Shown: positions 1-6,462, counted from the stretch's first letter. The stretch is DNA of 6,996 nucleotides from Sulfurospirillaceae bacterium (GCA_028705785.1 JAQWCT010000142.1:1-6996); one strand, 5' to 3'. Notes: generated by a model from the sequence alone, not told the origin. Program-made: numbers and translations.

Positions 1-329
1 TTGGGTAAGCTTTGGAAAGTGCGTTTATTTTCGGAAAGGAGGTTGTAAATAGCCAAAGAGCGCCTTGAATCTTCAAAATGTTCATTGAGCTCTTGATTTT
101 TAAAGAAAGGCTCACTACTCTCTTTGTTGACAAGACTGACAAATCCTGAGCAGTCTAGTCCATCTTTTTTGTTGAGGTGGGAGAGGGCATTCTTTAAAAT
201 TTGCTCTCTTTTGAGTGTATCGTCTTTGTCTATTTTTGGAGCATCTGTTGGGGGAGGTGTTGGTTCTTTTTGGGCGCAACCTGTAAAGAGTAATACGCAA
301 GAGAGTAAGGCAAAAAAAGTATATTTCAT
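1..329 (-). CDS. Lipoprotein with NlpC/P60-type DCSGF motif (partial, C-terminus off left edge)
   Basis: An open frame starts at ATG 329-327 and runs without a stop to the window edge, giving 109 complete codons. The start has a good ribosome site, AGGA at 338-335, 5 nt from the ATG. Residues 1-18 form a lipoprotein-like signal (Met-Lys, a hydrophobic core, then Phe-Thr-Gly-Cys with Cys18 as the lipidated residue; Phe at -3 is not ideal). A proline-rich linker follows (about 23-31). Around residues 57-64 the sequence Gly-Leu-Asp-Cys-Ser-Gly-Phe-Val matches the catalytic-Cys motif of NlpC/P60 cell-wall endopeptidases, with Cys60 as candidate nucleophile. The His and third polar residue of the triad would lie beyond the edge. 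It is probably a membrane-anchored, periplasm-facing peptidoglycan hydrolase or a relative. It lies 38 nt after the phosphoesterase stop with no clear terminator between, so it is likely co-transcribed. The family call rests on one motif and the exported context; the reading frame itself is firm. Confidence 0.72.
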   Translation of the reverse strand, partial: MKYTFFALLSCVLLFTGCAQKEPTPPPTDAPKIDKDDTLKREQILKNALSHLNKKDGLDCSGFVSLVNKESSEPFFKNQELNEHFEDSRRSLAIYNLLSENKRTFQSLP

Positions 330-367
330 ATTAATCCTCAAAAAGTTAAGTTTTAATTTTACCTTTT

Positions 368-1258
368 TTACCTTAATTTTGGCGAATAAATGATTCGCTC
401 TAATGCGCTTAACCACTCATGCGTATTGTGGTTATAGGTTTTAATAATGACTTTATCTTGATATAAAAACAATGAATTTGTCCAAATAATCTCTTTGTTC
501 ATATCGGTATTGTGAATATTGGTGACTTGATTTTCGTAGAGATTAATGGCAGAGGCAAAACTTTCTTCTTTGGGCGAAGTATGGGTGTGTCCACTGACCC
601 ACAGAAATATTTGAGGATTTTTGGCGATTAAGTTTTTGATTTTATCTAGGGGCTGTGCAATAAAACTGGGGGTATTAACCCAATGTTTATAAGTTTCAAG
701 TGTTTTATCAAGCGGTGCGTGAAAAAATATAATAGTCGGTAAATGACGATTTTGTTCTAATTCTTTTCCCAACCAAAAGAGTTGTTCTTTTCCTATCCCT
801 GCGAGATATTTTGGCTCATCCACGGAGAGGAAAATAAGCAAATAACCATTTTGAACGACACTGCGATAAAGCTTAGGAAGAGCAAAAACTTTTTGAAAGG
901 TAGCGAGCTTTTTTTGTTGAAGCTCTGGTGTTCCTTTTTGGAGTTTTTCATTTTCATCGACACTGTCCGCATAGATGTAGTCGTGATTTCCTGCAATTGC
1001 AAAAAGAGGTTTGGTAAGAGCACTAAAATAAGTTTGAACAGCACTATATTCTCGCTCATCGCCAAGCCATTCACACATATCTCCCATCGATACTACGGCA
1101 TCGACATCATTCCATTCATTGATGGTCTGTAAAACTTTTTCTTTGTTTTGCAGATGCTTACCTGGAAGATGTGGGTCACCTAGAATGACCAGATGCGTAT
1201 AATCACTTGCCCATAGTGTGATACAAGCTAACCATAGGAAGAAAAAATACTTTTTCAT
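368..1258 (-). CDS. Secreted calcineurin-like metallophosphoesterase
   Basis: The 296-residue protein begins with a Sec signal peptide (Met-Lys-Lys-Tyr, a Phe/Leu/Trp-rich core, likely cut after Leu-Trp-Ala at residue 17), so it should act in the periplasm. The metallophosphoesterase metal-ligand blocks appear in the usual order: Asp28-Pro-His30, Gly59-Asp60, Gly90-Asn91-His92-Asp93, His180 in Phe-His-Ala-Pro, and Gly223-His224-Thr-His226. All expected dinuclear-metal ligands are present, so the enzyme is probably active. The substrate cannot be read from sequence; the superfamily covers nucleotides, phosphodiesters, phosphoproteins and phospholipids. Its ATG overlaps the stop of the upstream lyase gene as ATGA (1258-1255), indicating translational coupling, and the NlpC/P60-like lipoprotein follows. 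The superfamily and export are well supported; the biological role is not known. Confidence 0.9.
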   Translation of the reverse strand: MKKYFFFLWLACITLWASDYTHLVILGDPHLPGKHLQNKEKVLQTINEWNDVDAVVSMGDMCEWLGDEREYSAVQTYFSALTKPLFAIAGNHDYIYADSVDENEKLQKGTPELQQKKLATFQKVFALPKLYRSVVQNGYLLIFLSVDEPKYLAGIGKEQLFWLGKELEQNRHLPTIIFFHAPLDKTLETYKHWVNTPSFIAQPLDKIKNLIAKNPQIFLWVSGHTHTSPKEESFASAINLYENQVTNIHNTDMNKEIIWTNSLFLYQDKVIIKTYNHNTHEWLSALERIIYSPKLR

Positions 1259-2400
1259 AGTGTCTTTTGTAAAGAATCCATAGCATTTTGCATTCTATGT
1301 AAAATTTCTTGAAGAAGCTTTTTGGTTGTGCCAAAATTGAGTCGTACAAAATTTTCATCCCCAAAAGGTTTTCCATCACTTAGACCCACGCCATGTTCTA
1401 AAAAAAACGCATAAGGACTCTTTACATGTAAAGCACTTGCATCAATCCATGCTAAAAAAGTAGCGTCTTGATGAAGTAGTTTTAATTTTGGATTGGAAGC
1501 CACAAAAGCTTCTACCATCGAGAGGTTTTCTTTAAGATAAACACGAAGTTCTTCAAGCCAAGGTTCGCCGTACATGTAAGCCGCTTTTGTGGCTGTAATG
1601 GCTAGAAGATTGACACCACCTACGGTATTGCCCATCGCTTTTTCAAAGCTTGCTCGAAGTTTAGGATTTGGGATGATGGCAAAAGAGGCTTGAAGCCCTG
1701 CAATGTTAAATGTTTTACTCGGCGCCATGAGCGTGATACTCTTTTGAGCCATCTCCTCGCTCAGTGAAGCGATAGGAATATGCTTTAAATTGGGTGTTAA
1801 GATAAGGTCAGCATGAATCTCATCTGAACACACTATCAAGTCGTGCTTGAGACATATCGAAGAAAGTTTTTCTAACTCAACTCTACTTAAAACTGTCCCT
1901 GCTGGATTGTAAGGATTGCAGAGCATAAAAAGCTTACATGTAGAGGTAATGGAGCGTTCAAGCAACTCAAAATCAATCGTCCATCGATGCTCTTTTTCTA
2001 TCATAGGAATAGCAATGACACTCTGCCCCGCATTTTTTGGCGCTTTAATAAAATGAGGATAGATAGGCGTTGTCGTCAACACACTCTCCCCACCCACTGC
2101 TTTACAAGCGATATTCATGCTCGTAACCACACCATGCGTAAACACAAGCCACTCTTTTTGAATCTCCCAACCGTAATGTTTTTTTACAAAAGAGATAATC
2201 ACATCAATCGTTTCATCATCAACTGCCGTATACCCAAAAGCACCCTCAAGCACGCGTTCTTGCAAGGCTTCTATCACGCAAGGTGGAGACTTAAAATCCA
2301 TATCAGCCACCCACGCAGGAATGACATCAGCCCCTTTATATTTATCCCATTTTTCGCAACTACTTTTAGTTCTATCAAGTGGCTCATCAAAATTGTACAT
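1255..2400 (-). CDS. patB: MalY/PatB-family PLP-dependent cystathionine beta-lyase / aminotransferase
   Basis: This is a fold-type I PLP enzyme of the MalY/PatB group, cytosolic C-S beta-lyases that cleave cystathionine or cysteine and its S-conjugates to pyruvate, ammonia and a thiol. The N-terminus carries the group signature Asn-Phe-Asp-Glu...Lys-Trp-Asp...Trp-Val-Ala-Asp-Met-Asp-Phe. Numbering from the ATG at 2400, Asp193 (Ser-Asp-Glu-Ile-His) should hold the pyridine nitrogen, Lys229 (Pro-Ser-Lys-Thr-Phe-Asn) is the PLP lysine, and Arg353 (Val-Arg-Leu-Asn-Phe-Gly) the carboxylate-binding arginine. The 381-residue length is usual. The frame can be extended to a TTG at 2418, but AAAGGA (2411-2406) lies 5 nt before ATG 2400 (2 nt before ATG 2403), and a likely start of transcription near 2419 leaves no leader for the TTG. 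It is first in a minus-strand run with the phosphoesterase. A role in methionine or sulfur metabolism is likely; the exact substrate is uncertain, and malY would be an equally fair name. Confidence 0.88.
   Translation of the reverse strand: MYNFDEPLDRTKSSCEKWDKYKGADVIPAWVADMDFKSPPCVIEALQERVLEGAFGYTAVDDETIDVIISFVKKHYGWEIQKEWLVFTHGVVTSMNIACKAVGGESVLTTTPIYPHFIKAPKNAGQSVIAIPMIEKEHRWTIDFELLERSITSTCKLFMLCNPYNPAGTVLSRVELEKLSSICLKHDLIVCSDEIHADLILTPNLKHIPIASLSEEMAQKSITLMAPSKTFNIAGLQASFAIIPNPKLRASFEKAMGNTVGGVNLLAITATKAAYMYGEPWLEELRVYLKENLSMVEAFVASNPKLKLLHQDATFLAWIDASALHVKSPYAFFLEHGVGLSDGKPFGDENFVRLNFGTTKKLLQEILHRMQNAMDSLQKTL
1420..1433. repeat. Iterated palindrome copy CTTTACATGTAAAG in patB
   Basis: This is the longest perfect copy, a 14-bp palindrome within patB. 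On the coding (minus) strand it reads as Leu-His-Val-Lys. Confidence 0.7.
1571..1578. repeat. Iterated palindrome copy TACATGTA in patB
   Basis: This copy is an 8-bp core within patB. On the minus strand it is read as Tyr-Met-Tyr, a different codon phase from the Leu-His-Val copies. Its flank on that strand is GCTTACATGTACGG. Confidence 0.65.
1933..1945. repeat. Iterated palindrome copy CTTACATGTAGAG in patB
   Basis: This copy within patB is read on the minus strand as Ser-Thr-Cys-Lys, a third codon phase. On the plus strand it is identical over CTTACATGTAGAG to the copy near 6511, although the two host genes face opposite ways. Confidence 0.7.
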
Positions 2401-2425
2401 CATTGTCCTTTGTTTCAAGAAAAAA

Positions 2426-2434
2426 ATTGTAACA
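2426..2434 (-). promoter_or_regulatory. Extended -10 promoter for the patB-phosphoesterase-lipoprotein run
   Basis: Reading the minus strand, TGTTACAAT (2434-2426) is an extended -10 element (TG, one base, then TACAAT). Transcription would start near 2419, leaving a 19-nt leader with the AAAGGA ribosome site. No good -35 box is visible, which is common in Campylobacterota. It is a sequence match only. Confidence 0.5.
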
Positions 2435-2444
2435 TAATTATCAT
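2433..2444 (+). promoter_or_regulatory. Candidate -10 region for djlA
   Basis: Two overlapping AT-rich candidates, CATAAT (2433-2438) and TATCAT (2439-2444), lie 22-33 nt before the GTG start of the plus-strand gene. They nearly abut the minus-strand -10 in the same 65-bp gap, so the two promoters would be back to back. The sequence is weak and I cannot choose between the candidates. Confidence 0.35.
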
Positions 2445-2465
2445 TTTTATTTCAAAGGATTTTGA

Positions 2466-3218
2466 GTGACTTATATCATTATAGGCGTTGTTTTAGTGTT
2501 GTTTTATTTGTTAACCAAAAACTATCAAACGGAAGCGTATCAGCACATTAAAGTCAATACCAAGCAAAAACTTCAAGGTTCGCTTGAAGCGCATGAAGCA
2601 GGGCTTTTAGTCGCTTTAATGGCAAAAGTAGCTAAGGCTGATGGGAAGGTTTGTGAATTAGAAGCGGAGCTTTTAGGGCTTACTTTTACCGATATTTCAC
2701 AAGCATTTGAAGAGAGCGAAAAGATTCGTGAATCGCTTAAGGCTATCTATAAAAAAGAGATGGAAACTTTTGAAAATACCATTATTGTTTCCCAAAAGTA
2801 CCTCAAATTAACCAAAAATGAGTATCAAAAACGCCTTAAAGTCATGGAATATCTCCTTAATCTTGCTTTTATTGATGGTGAATTTTCACAAACGGAGTTG
2901 ATGATTACTGAAGATATTGCCAATGCAATGGAGATTAAAAGAGCTGATTTTGAACGCTTAATTTCTCAGTTTGAACAGTTTTATACAGCAAGAGCGACTC
3001 AAAAGAAATTGACACTTCAAAAGGCGTATGAGATTTTAGGTGCATCTGATGCTGATGATTTTGAGACGATTAAAAAGAAATATCGCACTTTAGTGAAAGA
3101 GTACCATCCTGACATTTTAATGGGGCAAGGTAAAGAGCAGTCTATTATCGACCAAGCAACAGCAAAGTTGCAAGAGATTAATGAGGCTTACGAGCTGGTT
3201 AAAAAGGAGAAAAATTAA
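2466..3218 (+). CDS. djlA: DjlA-like membrane-anchored J-domain co-chaperone (TerB + DnaJ domains)
   Basis: The 250-residue protein has the DjlA architecture: one N-terminal membrane segment (about residues 2-17), a TerB-like helical domain (about 43-160, with Lys-Ala-Asp-Gly-Lys and later Ile-Asp-Gly-Glu acidic repeats), and a C-terminal J domain (about 185-248) with the His214-Pro215-Asp216 motif that triggers DnaK ATPase. DjlA proteins are inner-membrane co-chaperones whose J domain faces the cytoplasm and recruits DnaK. The length is close to that of E. coli DjlA (about 270). The start is GTG 2466, with AAGGA (2455-2459) 6 nt upstream; the next frame-consistent residues read Thr-Tyr-Ile-Ile directly into the membrane segment, so a later start would cut it. 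The stop overlaps the next ATG as TAATG, which implies coupling to the thioesterase gene. Family assignment is strong; the client is unknown. Confidence 0.88.
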   Translation: MTYIIIGVVLVLFYLLTKNYQTEAYQHIKVNTKQKLQGSLEAHEAGLLVALMAKVAKADGKVCELEAELLGLTFTDISQAFEESEKIRESLKAIYKKEMETFENTIIVSQKYLKLTKNEYQKRLKVMEYLLNLAFIDGEFSQTELMITEDIANAMEIKRADFERLISQFEQFYTARATQKKLTLQKAYEILGASDADDFETIKKKYRTLVKEYHPDILMGQGKEQSIIDQATAKLQEINEAYELVKKEKN

Positions 3219-3703
3219 TGCACTCAACCCCTTTTGAAAAACATATTTTAAGTATGTCTGTTCTTATGACACCTGATAAAGCTAATTTTTCTGGCAATGT
3301 CCATGGTGGAGATTTGCTCAAATACTTAGACCAAGTTGCCTATGCGTGTGCATCTCGCTATTGTGGGCATTATGTGGTAACACTTTCTGTCGATCAAGTA
3401 CTTTTTAAACATGCTATTCCTGTAGGAACTTTGGTGACTTTTTTAGCCAGTGTGAATTATACGGGTAAAACTTCGATGGAGATAGGCATTAAGGTTATTT
3501 CTGAGGATATTCAAAAGGGGATTGCCACACATACCAATAGTTGTTTTTTCACAATGGTAGCCGTGGGTAGTGATGGAAAACCTACACCTGTTCCATCACT
3601 AGAACCTCAAAGCGAAGTTGAGAAACGACGCTTTCACGATGGCAAAATGAGACGAGAGCTTAGATTGCACGGGTATAATATGCTTAAAGCTCCGACTCAA
3701 TAA
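3218..3703 (+). CDS. Hot-dog fold acyl-CoA thioesterase (YciA/BFIT-like)
   Basis: The 161-residue protein is a single-domain hot-dog thioesterase of the cytosolic acyl-CoA hydrolase group. The hallmark block runs from Asn23 through Gly26-Asn-Val-His29-Gly30-Gly31 to Asp38 (Leu-Lys-Tyr-Leu-Asp), as in the YciA type, where Asn and Asp shape the active site and the His-Gly-Gly turn binds the thioester. A central Ser-Val-Asp-Gln-Val-Leu-Phe stretch and a Gly-Lys-Thr-Ser-Met strand also fit. Such enzymes hydrolyse acyl-CoA to free CoA and fatty acid; Campylobacter jejuni has a comparable protein. The C-terminal 30 residues are charged and probably an extension. The start ATG overlaps the djlA stop by one base, with AGGAG (3205-3209) 8 nt upstream. 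The last 20 bases overlap the convergent dsbA-like gene. Chain-length preference cannot be inferred. Confidence 0.9.
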   Translation: MHSTPFEKHILSMSVLMTPDKANFSGNVHGGDLLKYLDQVAYACASRYCGHYVVTLSVDQVLFKHAIPVGTLVTFLASVNYTGKTSMEIGIKVISEDIQKGIATHTNSCFFTMVAVGSDGKPTPVPSLEPQSEVEKRRFHDGKMRRELRLHGYNMLKAPTQ

Positions 3704-4322
3704 GTTCTTGTAATTCTTTATAACCAAATTTAATCAGTGGTTTACCATTGACAAAAAATTGAGGAGTCTTAGTGACTCCTAATGTCTTGCCATCTGTGAT
3801 ATCTTGCTTAATAATAGCATCAATTTCTGGCTTTTTCATATCATCGCGTAGTTTTTCAACATCAAGTCCTGCTTCTGGCAAAAATGCCCAAATCAGGCTG
3901 ATATTAGGTGAATGGTGACTTGCCCATCTATTTTGATATTTAAAGAGAACATTCAGTGTTTCATCATATTTACCTTGAAATTTTGCTGCCTCAAGCATTT
4001 GTACCACATAGTAAGAATCCGTATGGAAAGGTGCATATCGTAACACGAGTTTAAATTTACCCGGATGCTTTTTCATGATACTTTCAACAAAGGGGTGAAA
4101 TGCTTTACAAGTTTCACACGCAGGGTCGAAAAAATCAATAATATAGTTCTTAGCATTGGCATCGCCATAAATAGGAGAATGCGGACGGATAAAAACAGAA
4201 GTATTTTCTTTTGCCATAAAATCAAGATTTTGAGTGTACCAGTTTTTATAAAGGTAGCTTCCTCCAAAATAAGCAATGACTAAAACGAAAAGAGAGATGA
4301 AAATAATTTTTTGTTTTTGCAT
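3684..4322 (-). CDS. Membrane-anchored DsbA-family thiol oxidoreductase (CETC)
   Basis: The 212-residue protein has an uncleaved-looking N-terminal membrane anchor (about residues 6-24) and a periplasmic thioredoxin-fold domain of DsbA type. The active site is Cys69-Glu-Thr-Cys72, after Phe-Phe-Asp-Pro-Ala, and the cis-proline loop is Thr186-Pro187 in Gly-Val-Thr-Lys-Thr-Pro-Gln-Phe-Phe-Val-Asn-Gly. It should introduce disulfides into exported proteins and be reoxidised by the DsbB partner encoded immediately upstream; the two genes share one base (TAATG at 4323-4319 on the minus strand). The CETC dipeptide differs from the CPHC of classical DsbA, so its redox potential may differ. Anchoring recalls the BdbD type from Gram-positives. 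The gene runs convergently into the thioesterase, overlapping by 20 bp. A disulfide isomerase or reductase role is possible, but the neighbour favours oxidation. Confidence 0.88.
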   Translation of the reverse strand: MQKQKIIFISLFVLVIAYFGGSYLYKNWYTQNLDFMAKENTSVFIRPHSPIYGDANAKNYIIDFFDPACETCKAFHPFVESIMKKHPGKFKLVLRYAPFHTDSYYVVQMLEAAKFQGKYDETLNVLFKYQNRWASHHSPNISLIWAFLPEAGLDVEKLRDDMKKPEIDAIIKQDITDGKTLGVTKTPQFFVNGKPLIKFGYKELQELIESEL

Positions 4323-4756
4323 TAAATAGCCTTTCTTTTAAAAAATAGAAGTAAAATCAGAATAATTGAAAATGCGATGAGTGAGAGCATTTGAATGGTT
4401 AAAAAGCCAAACCAGTTAATATAATCACTCGTACATGAAACTCCTTGAGAACACGGTTGTGCGGATTCTGGGAGAATTTTGTAGTAAAGGAGGTTTTGAT
4501 AGATGGCAAAAAAGAGTCCAATGAAGACGAAAGGCTGAGCATATTTAACCACTTTGGTATCCAAGGGAAAGAGTGCAACGAAGAAAATAATCACCAAAGG
4601 GTACATACAAATGCGTTGATACCAACACATGATACAAGGAGGAAACATCATTACTTCACTGAAAAAAAGGCTACCGAGTGTGGCAATAGTTGCGGTAAGC
4701 CAACAGAGAAAAAGGATGTTCCAAGCGAGGTTTGAAGTTTTCTGAAGTGGCGGCAT
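4322..4756 (-). CDS. dsbB: DsbB-family disulfide bond formation membrane protein
   Basis: The 144-residue integral membrane protein has four predicted spans (about 9-31, 48-64, 72-92 and 115-139). Both functional cysteine pairs are present: Cys41-Ile-Met-Cys44 followed by Trp-Tyr-Gln-Arg48 in the first periplasmic loop, and Cys102 and Cys108 in the second. The Trp-Tyr-Gln-Arg quinone-site block is the classic DsbB/BdbC signature. DsbB reoxidises DsbA and passes electrons to quinone. The short length is typical of the compact BdbC-like type rather than the about 176-residue E. coli protein. The start is ATG 4756, with AAGGAA (4770-4765) 8 nt upstream. It is first in a two-gene unit with the anchored DsbA-like protein, and this pairing is itself strong evidence for function. 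Confidence 0.93.
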   Translation of the reverse strand: MPPLQKTSNLAWNILFLCWLTATIATLGSLFFSEVMMFPPCIMCWYQRICMYPLVIIFFVALFPLDTKVVKYAQPFVFIGLFFAIYQNLLYYKILPESAQPCSQGVSCTSDYINWFGFLTIQMLSLIAFSIILILLLFFKRKAI

Positions 4757-4791
4757 AATTATAATTCCTTCTAATAGTAAAAACTTTTGGA

Positions 4792-4797
4792 ATAGTA
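4792..4797 (-). promoter_or_regulatory. Candidate -10 for dsbB
   Basis: Minus-strand TACTAT (4797-4792) lies 36 nt before the dsbB start. A second TACTAT (4779-4774) sits 18 nt closer, at or near the ribosome site, so the farther copy is the better candidate. There is no convincing -35 box. It is a weak match in an AT-rich gap. Confidence 0.3.
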
Positions 4798-4835
4798 GCG
4801 TAAATTATTTAATAGATACTAAATCGGAACTTGTG

Positions 4836-4841
4836 TAAAAT
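4836..4841 (+). promoter_or_regulatory. Candidate -10 for purH
   Basis: TAAAAT (4836-4841) would place the start of transcription near 4848, giving a 25-nt leader that contains the TTTACATGTAAA palindrome and the ribosome site. No -35 match is evident. Confidence 0.35.
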
Positions 4842-4852
4842 AAAAGAAATGA

Positions 4853-4864
4853 TTTACATGTAAA
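4853..4864. repeat. TTTACATGTAAA palindrome overlapping the purH ribosome site
   Basis: This is a perfect 12-bp palindrome whose right arm shares AAA with the purH Shine-Dalgarno AAAGGA (4862-4867). It is the only intergenic copy of the TACATGTA element found six times in this window. It could be an operator or simply one of the iterated copies. Confidence 0.7.
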
Positions 4865-4872
4865 GGAATAAT

Positions 4873-6405
4873 GTGAGAGCGTTAATTAGTGTCAGCGATA
4901 AAACAGGTATTGTAGAGTTTGCCAAAGATTTAGAGAGTTTAGGTTTTGAGATAGTATCAACGGGTGGAACCTATAAACTTTTGAGTGAAGAGGGTGTTAA
5001 AGCATTAGAAATTAGTGAAGTGACTAAGTTTCCTGAGATGTTCGATGGACGCGTTAAAACACTCAACCCCATGATTCATGGAGGCATTTTACACCGAAGA
5101 GATTTACCTTTACATGTAGAGCTTGCAAAGCAACATGGCATTGTTGGAATTGATGTGGTGTGCGTGAATCTTTATCCTTTTAAAGAGACGATTGCAAAGA
5201 CGGATGATTTTGATGAAATTATCGAAAATATCGACATTGGTGGGCCTGCGATGGTAAGAAGTGCAGCTAAAAACTTTGCGGATGTCCTCATTGTCACTGA
5301 TGTTTTAGATTATGATGTGGTTATCGAAGCACTTAGGGAAAAGAAAAATACACTTGAGTTTAGAAGAAGTTTGATGATAAAAGCATTCGAACATACAGCA
5401 GCATACGATAGCATGATAGCCAACTATATGAACAAACGCTTTAATGAGGGATTTGGTGAGAAGCAATTTATCGTAGGAACGAAAGCTTTTAACACGCGTT
5501 ATGGTGAAAACCCACATCAAAAGGGTGCTTTATATGAGTTTGATTACTTCTTTACCAATAACTTTAAAACACTCAAAGGTGAGGCGAGTTTTAACAATAT
5601 GACCGATATTCATGGCGCAGTTAAAATTGCAGCTTCTTTTGGTGATGCACCGGCGGTTTCTATCATCAAACATGCCAATCCTTGTGGTTTTGCTATTGGT
5701 GAAAATCTTTTAGAAAGTTATGTGAAAGCACTCAAATGTGACCCAATTTCAGCATACGGTGGTGTTGTGGCAATTAATGGTAAATTAGATAAAGCTTTGG
5801 CTGAAAAAATCAATGAGATTTTTGTCGAAGTGATTATTGCTGCGAATGTGGATGAGGATGCTTTGGCGGTTTTTGAGAGTAAAAAGCGCATCAAAATCTT
5901 CTCACAAGAGAGTAAATACTTAGTCCTCAGTGATGATGAGTTTGACTTTAAACACATCGATGGTGGTTTCGTTTTTCAAAATAGTGATAGAGTAACCGAC
6001 GAAGAAATCAAAGAAGCAAAATGTCTTACAACAAGAGTTGCCACAACGCAAGAATTTTCAGACCTAGAGATCGCTTACAAAGTAGCAAGCCTTACTAAAT
6101 CAAACTGTGTGGTTTATGTTAAAAATAGCGCGATGGTAGCCATCGGCATGGGAATGACCAGTCGGGTTGATGCAGGGAAATGTGGGCTTTTAAAAGCTAA
6201 AGAGATGGGTCTTGAGGTTGAGGGCTGTTCTATGGCAAGTGAGGCATTTTTTCCATTCCGTGATAGTGTCGATGCTGCTGCCCTTGCTGGGGTTAAAGCC
6301 ATCATTGAACCAGGTGGAAGCATTAGAGATGATGAAGTTGTAAATGCCGCCAATGAACATGGAATGGCACTTTATTTTACAGGTGTTAGACACTTTTTAC
6401 ATTAA
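4873..6405 (+). CDS. purH: Bifunctional AICAR formyltransferase / IMP cyclohydrolase PurH
   Basis: The 510-residue cytosolic enzyme catalyses the last two steps of de novo purine synthesis: formylation of AICAR with 10-formyl-THF, then cyclisation to IMP. The N-terminal IMP cyclohydrolase domain (about 1-130) starts with the family opening Arg-Ala-Leu-Ile-Ser-Val-Ser-Asp-Lys-Thr-Gly and has Ser-Thr-Gly-Gly-Thr and Asp-Gly-Arg-Val-Lys-Thr-Leu. The formyltransferase domain has Arg-Tyr-Gly-Glu-Asn-Pro-His-Gln, the catalytic Lys266-His267 in Ile-Lys-His-Ala-Asn-Pro-Cys-Gly, and Asp-Pro-Ile-Ser-Ala-Tyr-Gly-Gly. The end, Phe-Thr-Gly-Val-Arg-His-Phe-Leu-His, fits the family closely. Length is normal and nothing is broken. 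The start is GTG 4873, fixed by homology and by AAAGGA 5 nt upstream; ATG 4871 overlaps it but meets TGA at once. It stands alone, without other pur genes nearby. Confidence 0.98.
   Translation: MRALISVSDKTGIVEFAKDLESLGFEIVSTGGTYKLLSEEGVKALEISEVTKFPEMFDGRVKTLNPMIHGGILHRRDLPLHVELAKQHGIVGIDVVCVNLYPFKETIAKTDDFDEIIENIDIGGPAMVRSAAKNFADVLIVTDVLDYDVVIEALREKKNTLEFRRSLMIKAFEHTAAYDSMIANYMNKRFNEGFGEKQFIVGTKAFNTRYGENPHQKGALYEFDYFFTNNFKTLKGEASFNNMTDIHGAVKIAASFGDAPAVSIIKHANPCGFAIGENLLESYVKALKCDPISAYGGVVAINGKLDKALAEKINEIFVEVIIAANVDEDALAVFESKKRIKIFSQESKYLVLSDDEFDFKHIDGGFVFQNSDRVTDEEIKEAKCLTTRVATTQEFSDLEIAYKVASLTKSNCVVYVKNSAMVAIGMGMTSRVDAGKCGLLKAKEMGLEVEGCSMASEAFFPFRDSVDAAALAGVKAIIEPGGSIRDDEVVNAANEHGMALYFTGVRHFLH
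5109..5120. repeat. Iterated palindrome copy TTTACATGTAGA in purH
   Basis: A TACATGTA core (5111-5118), here inside purH, reads in frame as Leu-His-Val-Glu. The copy shares TTACATGTAGAG with those at 1934 and 6512. It belongs to a set of six in the window with cores at 1422, 1571, 1935, 4854, 5111 and 6513. Confidence 0.7.
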
Positions 6406-6406
6406 T

Positions 6407-6428
6407 AAGATATTTTTTGTCTTTTATT
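6407..6428 (+). terminator. Weak terminator-like hairpin after purH
   Basis: AAGATA (6407-6412) can pair with TGTCTT (6418-6423), including one G-U pair, around a 5-nt T loop and followed by TTATT. The stem is short and AT-rich, so termination would be inefficient. It starts one base after the purH stop. Confidence 0.25.
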
Positions 6429-6440
6429 GATTTAGATTAA
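6427..6440 (+). promoter_or_regulatory. FNR/CRP-family operator (TTGATTTAGATTAA)
   Basis: TTGAT-N4-ATTAA matches the FNR consensus TTGAT-N4-ATCAA in 9 of 10 defined positions. Its centre (between 6433 and 6434) is 41.5 bp upstream of the start point predicted from the -10 box at 6463-6468, which is the standard class II activator position. The best guess is activation of the DUF2249 gene and the membrane gene after it, under low oxygen or nitrogen-oxide conditions, by an FNR/CRP-superfamily regulator not present in this window. Confidence 0.55.
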
Positions 6441-6462
6441 GGAATTTTGGAACGGATTGGAT

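Noticed and set aside
330..370. AT-rich near-repeats TTAATTTT and TTTTACC between phosphoesterase and lipoprotein
   Set aside because: They form no stable stem and are plausible low-complexity spacer; not called as a terminator or repeat.
124..393. Plus-strand 89-codon open frame
   Set aside because: It is antisense to the lipoprotein gene, which has a signal peptide, lipobox and ribosome site; the plus-strand product resembles no family.
782..1132. Plus-strand 116-codon frame opposite the phosphoesterase
   Set aside because: The minus strand encodes every metallophosphoesterase motif here; the shadow has none and no credible ribosome site.
2401..2418. Upstream TTG start for patB adding six residues
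   Set aside because: ATG 2400 has AAAGGA at 5 nt, and the likely start of transcription near 2419 leaves no leader for the TTG.
1987..2469. Plus-strand 160-codon open frame opposite patB
   Set aside because: It is a shadow of a strongly conserved PLP enzyme; its product is rich in His, Arg and Phe and has no domain.
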